The translations under genes and the position numbers were made by a program. A stretch of 64,000 nt of DNA, from the NCBI GenBank assembly GCA_041482015.1, contig JBGPCZ010000006.1, positions 1 to 64,000 of the forward strand, read 5' to 3'. This DNA comes from JACQFK01 sp041482015 (lineage in GTDB: Bacteria > Planctomycetota > MHYJ01 > JACPRB01). Below the pieces are notes generated by a model. That model was not told where the DNA came from. It did no database searches and was given only the letters and a program-made list of their open reading frames with translations. Positions 9,420 to 17,881 of this stretch are shown in pieces. Position 1 is the first letter of the stretch. The number at the start of each line of letters is the position of its first letter.

Positions 9420-9447
9420 TTGCCCGACCGTGGGAATTCGGTAAAAT
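9420..9447 (+). promoter_or_regulatory. Promoter of aconitase gene
   Basis: TTGCCC and TAAAAT are separated by 16 nt. The -10 box ends 6 nt before the ATG, so the transcript is probably leaderless. Confidence 0.5.
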
Positions 9448-9453
9448 GCGGGC

Positions 9454-11670
9454 ATGAACATCGATTCCACGCCGGACGTCGTCGCCCGGGCCTACGATAA
9501 AACCCGGAAGAACCTCGACGTCGTTCGAGGCCGGCTCAACCGGCCGCTGTCCCTCGCCGAGAAGATCCTCTTCGGCCACCTGGACGACCCCGCGAAGCAG
9601 GAACTCGTGCCCGGCCAGGCGATCCTGCAGCTCCGGGTGGATCGCGTCGCCATGCAGGACGCCACGGCGCAGATGGCGATTCTCCAGTTCGCTCAGGCCC
9701 AGATCCCCCGCACCGCGGTCCCGTCGACGGTTCACTGCGACCACCTGATCCAGGCCTACCAGGGGGCCGCGAAGGATACCGACGCCGCGAAGAACGTCAA
9801 CAAGGAGGTCTACGACTTCCTTGCCTCCGCCTCGATGAAGTACGGCATCGGCTTCTGGAAGCCCGGCGCGGGCATCATCCACCAGGTCGTGCTCGAGAAC
9901 TACGCCTTCCCGGGCGGGCTCATGATCGGGACCGACTCCCATACGCCGAACGCAGGGGGCCTCGGGATGATCGCCGTCGGCGTGGGCGGCGCCGACGCAG
10001 TCGACGCGATGGCGGGCCTGCCCTGGGAGGTCAAGCACCCCAAGCTGATCGGGATCAGGCTGACCGGGAAGCTCGGCGGCTGGACGGCCCCCAAGGACGT
10101 GATCCTCTGGGTCTGCCAGCAGCTGACCGTCAAGGGCGGGACCGACCACGTCGTCGAGTACTTCGGCCCGGGCTGCGAGTCGATCAGCTGCACGGGCAAG
10201 GCGACGATCTGCAACATGGGCGCCGAGCACGGCGCCACGACGTCCCTTTTCCCGTTCGACCGCCGCATGGCGACGTATCTCAAGGCCACGCGCCGGGCCG
10301 GGCTCGCCGCTCTTGCGGAGAAGAATGCGGACCTCCTGCGCGCCGACGAGGGCGCCGCGTACGACCGGGTCCTGGAGCTCGACCTGTCATCCCTTGAGCC
10401 GTACGTCACGGGACCCCACACCCCCGACCGCGCGCGGCCGATCTCGAAGCTCAAGGACGAAGTCCAGAAGGAGGGCTTTCCCGACCGGATCTCGAGCGCC
10501 TTGATCGGAAGCTGCACGAACTCGTCGTACGAGGACATCGCGCGGGTCGTCGACGTGGCCCGGCAGGCGAAGTCGGCCGGCGTGAAGGCACCGATCCCCT
10601 TCCTCGTCTCCCCCGGCTCCGACCAGATCTACGAGACGATCAAGCGCGACGACTTCGTGCGGGAGCTGGAGGGCGTCGGCGCGACGGTGCTCGCCAACGC
10701 GTGTGGCCCGTGCATCGGCCAGTGGAAGCGCGACGACATCAAAGTCGGCGAAAGGAATTCGATCCTCAACTCGTTCAACCGGAACTTCCCGGGCCGGAAC
10801 GACGGGAACGCGGAGACGCTGTCGTTCATCGCGAGCCCGGAGATCGTGATGGCGCTCGGGCTGGCAGGCCGGCTCTCGTTCAACCCGCTCACCGACGCGC
10901 TGCCCGGCGGCGCCAGGCTCAAGCCGCCCGCGGCGGCGGACGAGGTCCCCCCGAAGGGGTTCGTGACGCCGATGGAGGGCTTCGTCGCCCCCGCGGAGGA
11001 CGGCTCGAAGGTCGACGTCATCGTCGATCCCCAAAGCCCGCGGCTCCAGCTGCTCCAGCCGTTCCCGCCGTGGGACGGGAAGGACGTGACCGAAGCGGCC
11101 CTCCTGCTGAAGGCCAAGGGCAAGTGCACGACCGACCACATCTCGCCCGCGGGCAAGTGGCTCGCATTCCGCGGCCACCTCGACAAGATCAGCGACAACA
11201 TGTTCACGGGGGCGATCGACGCGTGGACGGGCCAGGCGGTCGGCGATACGATCCCGAAGAAGGCGCGCGAATTCAAAGGACAAGGCCGGAAATGGATCGT
11301 CGTAGGAGATGTGAACTACGGCGAGGGATCCAGCCGCGAACACGCGGCGATGTCGCCGCGCTTCCTGGGCGCGGCCGCGATCCTCGTCCGGAGCTTCGCG
11401 CGGATCCACGAGACCAACCTGAAGAAGCAAGGGGTGCTGCCGCTCACGTTCGTCCAGCCCGACGACTACGACAGGGTCCAGAAGGACGACCGGATCAGCG
11501 TGACGGGTCTCAAGGACCTCGCGCCCGGCCGGGAGCTGCAGGTGGTCCTGCACCACGCGGACGGCCGCACCGAGGCGTTGAAGGCGCGGCATTCCCTGAC
11601 GGCGGAGCAGATCGGCTGGTTCAAGGCCGGCTCGGCGCTCAACCTGTTGAAGGAGCGGTACAAGGGATAA
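9454..11670 (+). CDS. Aconitate hydratase
   Basis: The 738-residue enzyme interconverts citrate and isocitrate in the TCA cycle and holds a 4Fe-4S cluster. Length and sequence match the mitochondrial-type aconitase subfamily rather than bacterial AcnA or AcnB. Visible signatures are GTDSHTPNAGGLG, the cluster-ligand motifs GSCTNSS and NACGPCIGQW, and GEGSSREHAA in the swivel domain. It is monocistronic or ends before the lipoprotein gene 51 nt downstream, with a hairpin repeat (11671-11707) directly after the stop. There is no Shine-Dalgarno; the ATG lies 6 nt after a TAAAAT box. Confidence 0.95.
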   Translation: MNIDSTPDVVARAYDKTRKNLDVVRGRLNRPLSLAEKILFGHLDDPAKQELVPGQAILQLRVDRVAMQDATAQMAILQFAQAQIPRTAVPSTVHCDHLIQAYQGAAKDTDAAKNVNKEVYDFLASASMKYGIGFWKPGAGIIHQVVLENYAFPGGLMIGTDSHTPNAGGLGMIAVGVGGADAVDAMAGLPWEVKHPKLIGIRLTGKLGGWTAPKDVILWVCQQLTVKGGTDHVVEYFGPGCESISCTGKATICNMGAEHGATTSLFPFDRRMATYLKATRRAGLAALAEKNADLLRADEGAAYDRVLELDLSSLEPYVTGPHTPDRARPISKLKDEVQKEGFPDRISSALIGSCTNSSYEDIARVVDVARQAKSAGVKAPIPFLVSPGSDQIYETIKRDDFVRELEGVGATVLANACGPCIGQWKRDDIKVGERNSILNSFNRNFPGRNDGNAETLSFIASPEIVMALGLAGRLSFNPLTDALPGGARLKPPAAADEVPPKGFVTPMEGFVAPAEDGSKVDVIVDPQSPRLQLLQPFPPWDGKDVTEAALLLKAKGKCTTDHISPAGKWLAFRGHLDKISDNMFTGAIDAWTGQAVGDTIPKKAREFKGQGRKWIVVGDVNYGEGSSREHAAMSPRFLGAAAILVRSFARIHETNLKKQGVLPLTFVQPDDYDRVQKDDRISVTGLKDLAPGRELQVVLHHADGRTEALKARHSLTAEQIGWFKAGSALNLLKERYKG

Positions 11671-11707
11671 CGTGACCATGAAAACGCGCGGCGATTTCGC
11701 GGTCACG
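11671..11707. repeat. Hairpin repeat, copy E5
   Basis: Outer arms CGTGACC/GGTCACG and inner arms GAAA/TTTC and CGC/GCG form an interrupted stem around a GCG loop. Its GACC, GAAA, GCGATTTC and GGTCAC blocks correspond to the blocks of copies E1 and E2. It starts at the base after the aconitase stop codon, so E1 and E5 flank that gene. Confidence 0.6.
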
Positions 11708-11721
11708 AGAGGAGGTGGAAG

Positions 11722-12123
11722 ATGAGGCGACCGATCCTGGCGACGTCGATGCTGGTGGCCCTGTCGGCGTGCGGGTACACCCCCGGCCCGGAGGTGAAGG
11801 AGACCAAGGACACGATGACCACCATCGTGGCGGCGATCACGGCCTACAAGAAGGATCTGGCTCACCTGCCGCCCACCGGGAAGCTGTCGGCCCTCGTGGA
11901 AAAGCCGGTGGCCAACACGCCGGATGCCAAAAAATGGAAGGGCCCCTACCTGAAGGAAATCCCCAAGGACGCCTGGGGCAAGGACTTCATCTACACGATG
12001 CCCGGCCGGGGCGGCCTGGGGTTCGACCTGCTCTCGTATGGCGAAGACGGCAAGTGGGGCGGCAAGAAGGACGCGCAGGACCTCGCCTTCGACGACAAGA
12101 GCCTGCCGACGACCAGGAAGTAG
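11722..12123 (+). CDS. Lipoprotein with GspG-like (type II secretion pseudopilin) C-terminal domain
   Basis: This is a 133-residue protein. Residues 1-17 are a lipoprotein signal with lipobox LSAC. The rest resembles the globular domain of the major pseudopilin GspG: KGPYLKEIPKDAWGKDFIY followed by the loop FDLLSYGEDGKWGG, which in GspG binds calcium. The usual type IV prepilin leader and long hydrophobic helix are absent, so the domain appears anchored by lipid instead. A strong GAGGAGGTGG Shine-Dalgarno precedes the ATG. The gene ends 2 bp from the convergent aminopeptidase gene. A role in secretion is inference only. Confidence 0.75.
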   Translation: MRRPILATSMLVALSACGYTPGPEVKETKDTMTTIVAAITAYKKDLAHLPPTGKLSALVEKPVANTPDAKKWKGPYLKEIPKDAWGKDFIYTMPGRGGLGFDLLSYGEDGKWGGKKDAQDLAFDDKSLPTTRK

Positions 12124-12125
12124 GG

Positions 12126-13196
12126 TTACGGTCCTGACGCGGCCGCTTCGAGCGACGTGAAGAACTTCCGCCAGTCGCCGCCTGCCGCCTCGAACTGGCG
12201 ACGGAACTCCTCGTAGCGCCCATAGCGACGCTGGTTGAGGAGGATTGCGTTGTTGACGGGTCCCTCGGGGATGGCATCTTCCAGCATCCGGAGCCGCTCC
12301 GCCGACGCCAGCCGCTCGTCCTCGCCCGCCAGCCCACTCCGGATGCGGCTGTACAGCTCCGCCCGCGCCCCCTCGAGTTCGCGGCGGCGCTCGGTCTTGA
12401 AGGACGCAAAGACCGCCTCCCGCCGCGAAAGCTTCTCCGAGTGAGGGAGCGACGAGCGGTAGAGCGCGTCCAGTTCGCGGAAGAGCGCCAACGCCCGCTC
12501 GTCCCGGACCTGCTCGCGCGCGTAGGCCCGTACCGTGCGGTCATATTCCGGCGATCCCTGGCCGTGCTTCCGGCGCGCGAACTCGAGCGCCCCCTGCCAG
12601 CCGACGAAGCTGGCCAGGCCCTCGTTGAAATCGGAGCCACCCGGCAGGTAGATCGTGCCGTGCGTCAGCTCGTGCAGGATGAGGGACGCCAGCTCCTCCG
12701 CGGAATAATCCATCATCGTCGAGAGAATCGGGTCGCGGAAGTAGCCGAGGGTCGAGTACGCGGCCGCCGAGCCGAGGCTGACGTCGTAGCCGAGCGCCTG
12801 GAGTTCGCGAGCCTCGACGAGCGCGTCCTCGCGGCTGAAGAACCCCTTGTAGGGCACGTCGCCCACGATCGGGAACCACCACGTGTGCGGGCGGAACGAG
12901 TCCTTCGCGCAGGCGGTCACGATGTACGTAATCGGCCGGCCGGAGGTCTCGTAGAAAGTCGTGTAGTTTTCCGACGGGCGGAGGCCCATCTCGCGCTCGC
13001 CGAACTCGCGAAGCTCCTGGATGAGCAGGATTTTTTCCTTGATCCCGGGGGCCACCGCCGGGTCCGCGAGCATTTCGTCGACGGGGTGGGAATTCAGAAG
13101 GATGTCGAGCTGGCCGGCGCCCTGCTTGAGGAGGTAGCAGCCCGAAAGGGCGGCCCAGGAGAGGGCGAGTGGCAGGATCGCGGCGAGGCGGATCAT
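12126..13196 (-). CDS. Predicted lipoprotein aminopeptidase (COG4324 family)
   Basis: This 356-residue protein has a lipoprotein signal (ALSGC lipobox near residue 20) and a zinc-protease motif HELTHGTIY, followed by the FNEGLASFVG helix that supplies the third metal ligand in gluzincin-type proteases. Length and layout match the predicted aminopeptidase family COG4324. It should act in the periplasm, anchored to a membrane. The ATG is preferred over the in-frame TTG one codon upstream. The gene follows the CxxC protein at 13225 by 28 nt and may be cotranscribed; a TAGAGT box 5 nt before the ATG could also allow independent initiation. Confidence 0.85.
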   Translation of the reverse strand: MIRLAAILPLALSWAALSGCYLLKQGAGQLDILLNSHPVDEMLADPAVAPGIKEKILLIQELREFGEREMGLRPSENYTTFYETSGRPITYIVTACAKDSFRPHTWWFPIVGDVPYKGFFSREDALVEARELQALGYDVSLGSAAAYSTLGYFRDPILSTMMDYSAEELASLILHELTHGTIYLPGGSDFNEGLASFVGWQGALEFARRKHGQGSPEYDRTVRAYAREQVRDERALALFRELDALYRSSLPHSEKLSRREAVFASFKTERRRELEGARAELYSRIRSGLAGEDERLASAERLRMLEDAIPEGPVNNAILLNQRRYGRYEEFRRQFEAAGGDWRKFFTSLEAAASGP

Positions 13197-13224
13197 CAAC
13201 TACTCTATCGTCGCGGCGGGCCGC

Positions 13225-14715
13225 CTACCCGTAGATGATGATCTCGTCTTCCTTCGACCCGTGGCAGCGCGGGCACTTGACCTCGCACGGCACGCCGGGC
13301 CCGCGCGTGGCCTTGAGGGTTCCCTCCCCCTGGCACTGGGTGCACTTCTTGGTCTTCTCCTCGACCTTCTTGATGGAGGACGAGGTGCGGGCGTACTCGG
13401 TCTCGACGAAATTCTTGCGGTCGGTCTGGGATGCGCTGTTCCACCACTCCGCGCTCGTCTCCAGCTTCTTCCCGAGGTCGACCGGCTTGGGCGGCCCCTG
13501 CTGCTGCCCTTTCCCTCCACCCCCCTGCTTCCCTCGGTTTCCGAACTGGTCCATGAACCCGTTGCCGCCGTTCTGCTGGTTGCCGTTCTGGGGCTTCACC
13601 TCGGGCGTGTACTTCTGGTCCGTGTCCATGCCGCCGTCCTGGCCGCCCTTCATGATCCACGAGCCGGTGCTCGCGGTGGCGGTGCGGGTTTTCGACTGGT
13701 CGCGCTTGTCCCAGGCGATCTTGATCTCCTCGGGGCTCGACTTGAGCATCTTGGCAAGATCCTTCTGGACCTCGTCGTCGATCTTCCCCACGAGGGTCCG
13801 GGCCTCGGAGATCTTGTACTTGGACCCGGAATACTGCCCGAACAGCGCCTGCCGCTTGGCCTTGTACATCTCGGGCACCTTCTGCGCCAGGATCTCCGCC
13901 TTCTTGACCTCGAAATCCTTCGCCTCGCGCTCGATCTGAGCAACAAGGTCCTTGTTCTGCTTGGCCGTCTCCGTCTCCGAGAACTCCGCGAGCAGCTTCT
14001 TGGCCAGTTCCGTCGCCTTCGCGTACTCGGTGTTCTCGATCGCGTCCTTCACGTCGGCGAGCAGCGCGGTGGCCTTGCCCTCCTTGATGAGGATCTCGTT
14101 CTGGGCGAGGATCGGGTCGATCTCGTCCTTCTTCGACGCGTCGGCCGCGAGCGCCTTCGTGTAGAACTCCTTGGCCCGCTCGTAGAGCTTGAGGCCCGCC
14201 GCGAACTTGCCGACCTCGAGGAGCGACGGGTAGTCGGCCGCTTTGACGGCCTTCTGGTCGACCATCTCGTCGGCGCTGTAGGCGTCCGAGAGCTTGATCT
14301 TGCGGTTCTCGTAGGGCCGCAGGAGCCCGCTCTTGGGCACGGGAATCGGGGTCTTCGAGTCCTTGGCCTTGATCAGCAACTGGTTGGCGTCCTCCCCCTT
14401 GAGGATCCCGATGACCTCTCGGGTCGTGGTGATCGCCTGGACGCCGTCGATCATCTCGATCGAGGGGCCCGCATCCGGGGTCTTGTTCAGGAGACGCAGC
14501 CGCTCGGTGTCGGTGATCTGCGCCCAGCGGACCTGGACCAGGGCGCCCGTGTCCCAGCGTTGGACCTTGAAGCCCTCCTTGTCGCCCTCGTCGATCGTCA
14601 CCGTGCCGGCGACGAACCGACCGCTCTTCAGCCGGACCACATCCTGCGCCACGGCCAGCGCGCCCGTCGTGAAAAGCGCGAAGATCATGGAGAGCGCTGC
14701 AAGGGCTCGCCTCAT
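13225..14715 (-). CDS. Exported protein of unknown function with C-terminal CxxC zinc-ribbon-like motif
   Basis: The protein has 496 residues and no recognised family. A signal peptide (1-23) is followed by a small beta module (VVRLKSGRFVAGTVT, about 25-70), a long helical and coiled-coil-like Lys/Glu/Ala-rich middle (about 150-330), a Gly/Gln-rich low-complexity stretch (about 385-410), and a C-terminal cysteine pair set (CTQCQGEG and CPRCHGS) resembling half of a DnaJ zinc centre. The layout repeats that of the protein at 5653-7332. An AGGAGG Shine-Dalgarno and a promoter at 14743-14770 support this start. Confidence 0.75.
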   Translation of the reverse strand: MRRALAALSMIFALFTTGALAVAQDVVRLKSGRFVAGTVTIDEGDKEGFKVQRWDTGALVQVRWAQITDTERLRLLNKTPDAGPSIEMIDGVQAITTTREVIGILKGEDANQLLIKAKDSKTPIPVPKSGLLRPYENRKIKLSDAYSADEMVDQKAVKAADYPSLLEVGKFAAGLKLYERAKEFYTKALAADASKKDEIDPILAQNEILIKEGKATALLADVKDAIENTEYAKATELAKKLLAEFSETETAKQNKDLVAQIEREAKDFEVKKAEILAQKVPEMYKAKRQALFGQYSGSKYKISEARTLVGKIDDEVQKDLAKMLKSSPEEIKIAWDKRDQSKTRTATASTGSWIMKGGQDGGMDTDQKYTPEVKPQNGNQQNGGNGFMDQFGNRGKQGGGGKGQQQGPPKPVDLGKKLETSAEWWNSASQTDRKNFVETEYARTSSSIKKVEEKTKKCTQCQGEGTLKATRGPGVPCEVKCPRCHGSKEDEIIIYG

Positions 14716-14742
14716 GGAGGACCTCCTGGGGGTTTCTGGAAT

Positions 14743-14770
14743 CCTATAGAATTCAACACCCCATAGTCAA
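14743..14770 (-). promoter_or_regulatory. Promoter of the exported CxxC protein gene at 13225
   Basis: On the minus strand TTGACT and TATAGG are separated by 16 nt. Here the leader is about 20 nt and contains AGGAGG, unlike the near-leaderless genes elsewhere in the window. Confidence 0.55.
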
Positions 14771-14863
14771 TACAGGGTGCGGAAATTGAGCGCCCTCGGG
14801 TCACTTACGTATGAACCGGGAACGCGGCGGTTTATTGCACCCCGCCACGAATTCCACTCCGTA

Positions 14864-16606
14864 CTACCCGATGTCCGGCAGGAAGCGGCGGGTCTCGCCT
14901 TTCAGATACTCCAGGACATCGCGGGCCTCGTTGAAGGTGAACGCCTTCTCGGCCACCGCCCTGGCTTCGTCGATCGAAACGGCGCGAATGAGCTTCTTCA
15001 AGTCCGGAATCACGAAATGGGCCACGCTGAAGTTGCGGAGGCCGATTCCCAGCAGGAAGAGCGTGAAATTCAGGTCGCTCGACATCTCGCCGCAGACGGA
15101 GACTTTCTTCCCGTGCTTCGCTCCCGCCTCGATCACCTGGCGGAGGAGCCGGAGCACCGCCGGGTGGGCCGGCTGGTAGAGCGGAGCCACCCGCTCGTTG
15201 GCCCGGTCCACCGCGACCGAGTACGCGATCAGGTCGTTCGTGCCCACGCTGAAGAAGTCCACGTGGGGGGCCAGCAGGTCGGCGATGATGGCCGCGGAGG
15301 GGATCTCGATCATGATCCCGAAATCGATCCCCTCCCCCGCGGGCTCCTCCTCCCGCCGGAGCTCCCGCCGGACGTCCTCGACCGCCTCCTTGACCTGAAG
15401 GACCTCCGAGAGCGATGAGATCATCGGGATCATCATGCTGACGTTTCCCCGGGCCGTCGACTTGAGGATCGCCCGGAGCTGCGTCTTGAAAATCTCCGGC
15501 CGCTCGAAGCAGAGACGGATCGCGCGCGTGCCCAGGAAGGGGTTGGACTCGCGGGGGAATCCGTCGATCGGCATCTTGTCGGCCCCGAGGTCGACCGTGC
15601 GGATGATGATCTTCTTGTTGCCGAGAAGCGTGGTGGCGCGGGTATAGGCCTCGAGGTGGTCCTTCTCCGTCGGGTTGAACCGGTTCTCGAGGTAGAGGAA
15701 CTCCGTGCGGTAGAGTCCGATCCCTTCCGCCCCGTGCTCGACCGCCTCCGGGATCTCCTCCGGCGACTCGATGTTCGCGAAGATCTCGATCCGGGTGCCG
15801 TCCTTCGTGATCGCGGGCAGGTCGTGCTGTTCCGTGGCCCGTTGCTTCTCCACCAGGACGAAGTTGCGCTCCATCGCCTGGTAGCGCTTGAGCGTCCCCT
15901 CGTCGGGGCTGATGATGACCGTCCCGCTCGCTCCGTCGAGGATGACCGTGTCGCCGCCCGAGACGTCGCTCGTCACCCCCTCCACGCCGACCACGGCGGG
16001 GATGCCGATCGACTTGGCGACGATCGCCGTGTGGGACGTGAGCCCGCCCACCTCGGTCAGGATGCCGATCACCTTCTTCCGGTCGAGGCGGAGCGCCGCA
16101 CCGGGGGACAGGTCGTGCGCGACGATGACCACCCGGCCCTGGATCTTCGTGACCTCCTCGCGCTTCGACCCGATGAGGTTTCGGAGGATCGATCTTTCCA
16201 GCTCCACGAGGTCCGGGAGGATCCGCTTGACGAACGCCTCGTTCCCCGAATCCTCGAAGAGCTTGATCTTGCGACGGATCGTCCTCGACGCGGCATACTC
16301 CGCCGTGCTCAGGTTCTTCCGGATCTCCGTCGCGATCTCCTCGTGGAGCGGCTCGTTCGTGAGGTGTTCGATCTGCGACCGGAGGATCGAGCCCGCGACA
16401 TCTCGGATCTTCTTCGGGAGAGCCTCGATTTGCCTGCGGAGATCGTTCGTCGCCGCTTCGACCGCCTTCCGGAATCGCAGGATCTCCGAATCCACGTCCT
16501 TGGGGGCGATCGGCCGGCGGTTAATGCGGAACTCCTCGCGGTCGAAGACGAACGCCTCCCCGATCGCGTAGCCGCTCGAGACGCCGATGCCGCGGCGGAT
16601 TTCCAT
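14864..16606 (-). CDS. ptsI: Phosphoenolpyruvate-protein phosphotransferase (enzyme I)
   Basis: The 580-residue enzyme transfers phosphate from PEP to HPr. Visible are the N-terminal GIGVSSGYAIGEAF segment, the phospho-histidine loop GGLTSHTAIVAKS (His192), the PEP-binding LYRTEFLYL segment and the catalytic cysteine motif VCGEMSSD. The gene follows ptsH by 61 nt. A TATAAT box only 6 nt before the ATG suggests an additional internal promoter. No sugar-specific EIIB or EIIC is present in the window, so this enzyme I more likely feeds a regulatory phosphorelay through HPr and the PtsN-like EIIA. Confidence 0.95.
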   Translation of the reverse strand: MEIRRGIGVSSGYAIGEAFVFDREEFRINRRPIAPKDVDSEILRFRKAVEAATNDLRRQIEALPKKIRDVAGSILRSQIEHLTNEPLHEEIATEIRKNLSTAEYAASRTIRRKIKLFEDSGNEAFVKRILPDLVELERSILRNLIGSKREEVTKIQGRVVIVAHDLSPGAALRLDRKKVIGILTEVGGLTSHTAIVAKSIGIPAVVGVEGVTSDVSGGDTVILDGASGTVIISPDEGTLKRYQAMERNFVLVEKQRATEQHDLPAITKDGTRIEIFANIESPEEIPEAVEHGAEGIGLYRTEFLYLENRFNPTEKDHLEAYTRATTLLGNKKIIIRTVDLGADKMPIDGFPRESNPFLGTRAIRLCFERPEIFKTQLRAILKSTARGNVSMMIPMISSLSEVLQVKEAVEDVRRELRREEEPAGEGIDFGIMIEIPSAAIIADLLAPHVDFFSVGTNDLIAYSVAVDRANERVAPLYQPAHPAVLRLLRQVIEAGAKHGKKVSVCGEMSSDLNFTLFLLGIGLRNFSVAHFVIPDLKKLIRAVSIDEARAVAEKAFTFNEARDVLEYLKGETRRFLPDIG

Positions 16607-16612
16607 GGGTGA

Positions 16613-16641
16613 ATTATAGGATTCGAATCACGTATTGCGAA
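16613..16641 (-). promoter_or_regulatory. Internal promoter before ptsI
   Basis: On the minus strand TTCGCA and TATAAT are separated by 17 nt. The -10 box ends 6 nt before the ptsI ATG, which predicts a leaderless mRNA. Confidence 0.5.
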
Positions 16642-16667
16642 TCACGAATCTCGGCCCGGAACCGCGG

Positions 16668-16937
16668 TCACTCCTCGCCGAACCGGGTCTCGATGAGGGC
16701 CGCGAGCGCGTCGACCGCCTCGCGGGCGTCGTCACCTTCCGCGCGCAGCGTGAGCTGCGTGCCCGCCACGGCCGCCAGCGTGAGCAGGTCGATCGACGAC
16801 TTGCCGTTCACGGCCTGCCCGTCTTTCAACACGCTGACCGAGCTCTTGAACTTCGCCGCCGCCCCCGCCATCGCGGCGGAGGGGCGGACGTGGAGCCCGA
16901 GCATGTTCAGGATCGTGACGTGCTTCTCGGCGATCAT
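16668..16937 (-). CDS. ptsH: Phosphocarrier protein HPr
   Basis: The 89-residue protein carries the active-site motif GLHVRPSA with phosphorylatable His16. Serines at 47-48 (NGKSSIDLL) lie where HPr kinase acts in other bacteria. It accepts phosphate from enzyme I and passes it to EIIA proteins. The gene lies between ptsN (21 nt upstream) and ptsI. An AGGT Shine-Dalgarno is present. No HPr kinase gene is in the window, so regulation through the serine cannot be judged. Confidence 0.95.
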   Translation of the reverse strand: MIAEKHVTILNMLGLHVRPSAAMAGAAAKFKSSVSVLKDGQAVNGKSSIDLLTLAAVAGTQLTLRAEGDDAREAVDALAALIETRFGEE

Positions 16938-16958
16938 GCGTTCGACCTGCGCGGAGGT

Positions 16959-17432
16959 CTAAACCGGCGCGACCTCTTCCGCCTCGCGGAAGATCTCGTC
17001 GATGGCCTTGGACGTCTTCGCGCCCCGGAGGAACCGGACGAAATTAGGGCGCTTGAGGGCGTGGATGATGCATTGGAGCGCCTTCTGGTAGGCCTCGGCC
17101 TTCGCGGGGGGCGACAGGATGAGGAAGAGGACGTAGACCTTGGCGCCGTCGACGGCACTGAAGTCGAGGCCCCCCTCGGAGCGGGCGAAGGCTCCGACCA
17201 GGCCCTTGATGCCGTCGAGCTTCGCGTGGGGGATGCCCACGCCGCCGCCCACGCCGGTGGTCCCGATCTTCTCGCGCGCCACGATCGCTTCCACGATGTC
17301 CGCGACGACGAACTTCTCCCCTTCATTGGCCTTCCGGGCGGCCTGCACGAGTTCCTGGATGGCGCCTTTCTTGTCGGTGGCCTTCAGTCCGGGCAGGATG
17401 GCCTTGCGGGGAATGAAGTCGGAGAGCTTCAC
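16959..17432 (-). CDS. ptsN: PTS EIIA-Ntr-type regulatory protein
   Basis: The protein has 157 residues from the GTG start. It has the EIIA fructose/nitrogen fold with the active-site histidine in GVGIPHAK (His69) and the typical opening KLSDFI. An in-frame TTG 36 nt upstream would add 12 residues with no family similarity. The GTG is preferred because it gives the canonical N-terminus and lies 7 nt after a TAAAAT box. Together with the preceding hpf gene this recalls the proteobacterial rpoN-hpf-ptsN cluster, suggesting a regulatory rather than a transport role. Confidence 0.9.
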   Translation of the reverse strand: MKLSDFIPRKAILPGLKATDKKGAIQELVQAARKANEGEKFVVADIVEAIVAREKIGTTGVGGGVGIPHAKLDGIKGLVGAFARSEGGLDFSAVDGAKVYVLFLILSPPAKAEAYQKALQCIIHALKRPNFVRFLRGAKTSKAIDEIFREAEEVAPV

Positions 17433-17439
17433 GGCGCGG

Positions 17440-17445
17440 ATTTTA
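17440..17445 (-). promoter_or_regulatory. -10 box before ptsN
   Basis: TAAAAT on the minus strand ends 7 nt before the GTG start of ptsN. It may drive leaderless expression of ptsN-ptsH-ptsI apart from hpf. Confidence 0.4.
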
Positions 17446-17474
17446 GTGCTTCGCGCCCGGGCCGTCAAGCCCCC

Positions 17475-17855
17475 CTACCACCAGAGGTCGGAGGCCGCCT
17501 TCCCTACCAGCGGCGTCCCCCGGGCGCCGGGCTTGCCCGGCCTCGCCGGGGCGTGGTGGGAGTGCTTGGCGTACAGCTTTTCCTTGAACTTGACCAGCTG
17601 CCGCTCCATCTTGTCGACCACCGAATCGACGGCCGCCATGGCCGTGGCGTCCGTGGAGTGGCAGACCAGGACGTGGCCGCGCACCGCGGAGGCGATCATC
17701 TCGGCCGAGACGCGCCCGCCGCGGTCGGCGTCGAGGATGACCTCGAGCTTCCGGAGGTGGTCGAAGTAGTGCTCGAGGCGCCGGGCCTTGTCGTGGGCGT
17801 ACTCCTTCATCCGGTCGCTGAACGTCGCGTGCCGCGCGGTCACCGTTACCCTCAT
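17475..17855 (-). CDS. hpf: Ribosome hibernation-promoting factor, short form
   Basis: The 126-residue protein matches the HPF/RaiA family: MRVTVTARHATFSDRMKEYAHDKARRLEHYF at the start (split here: beta strand, then helix) and a conserved VDKMERQLVKFKEKL helix. It lacks the extra C-terminal dimerisation domain of long HPF; residues after about 100 form a His/Pro/Gly-rich tail. It binds the 30S decoding centre and silences ribosomes under starvation. A GGAGGA Shine-Dalgarno supports the ATG; the longer open frame upstream belongs to no family. The gene is cotranscribed with the metallophosphoesterase and ptsN. Confidence 0.9.
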   Translation of the reverse strand: MRVTVTARHATFSDRMKEYAHDKARRLEHYFDHLRKLEVILDADRGGRVSAEMIASAVRGHVLVCHSTDATAMAAVDSVVDKMERQLVKFKEKLYAKHSHHAPARPGKPGARGTPLVGKAASDLWW

Positions 17856-17881
17856 CGTCCGATCCTCCGACGGGATCCGGG

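Noticed and set aside
17433..17468. Extended ptsN start at a TTG 36 nt upstream
   Set aside because: It adds 12 residues unlike the family; the GTG gives the canonical start and lies after a TAAAAT box.
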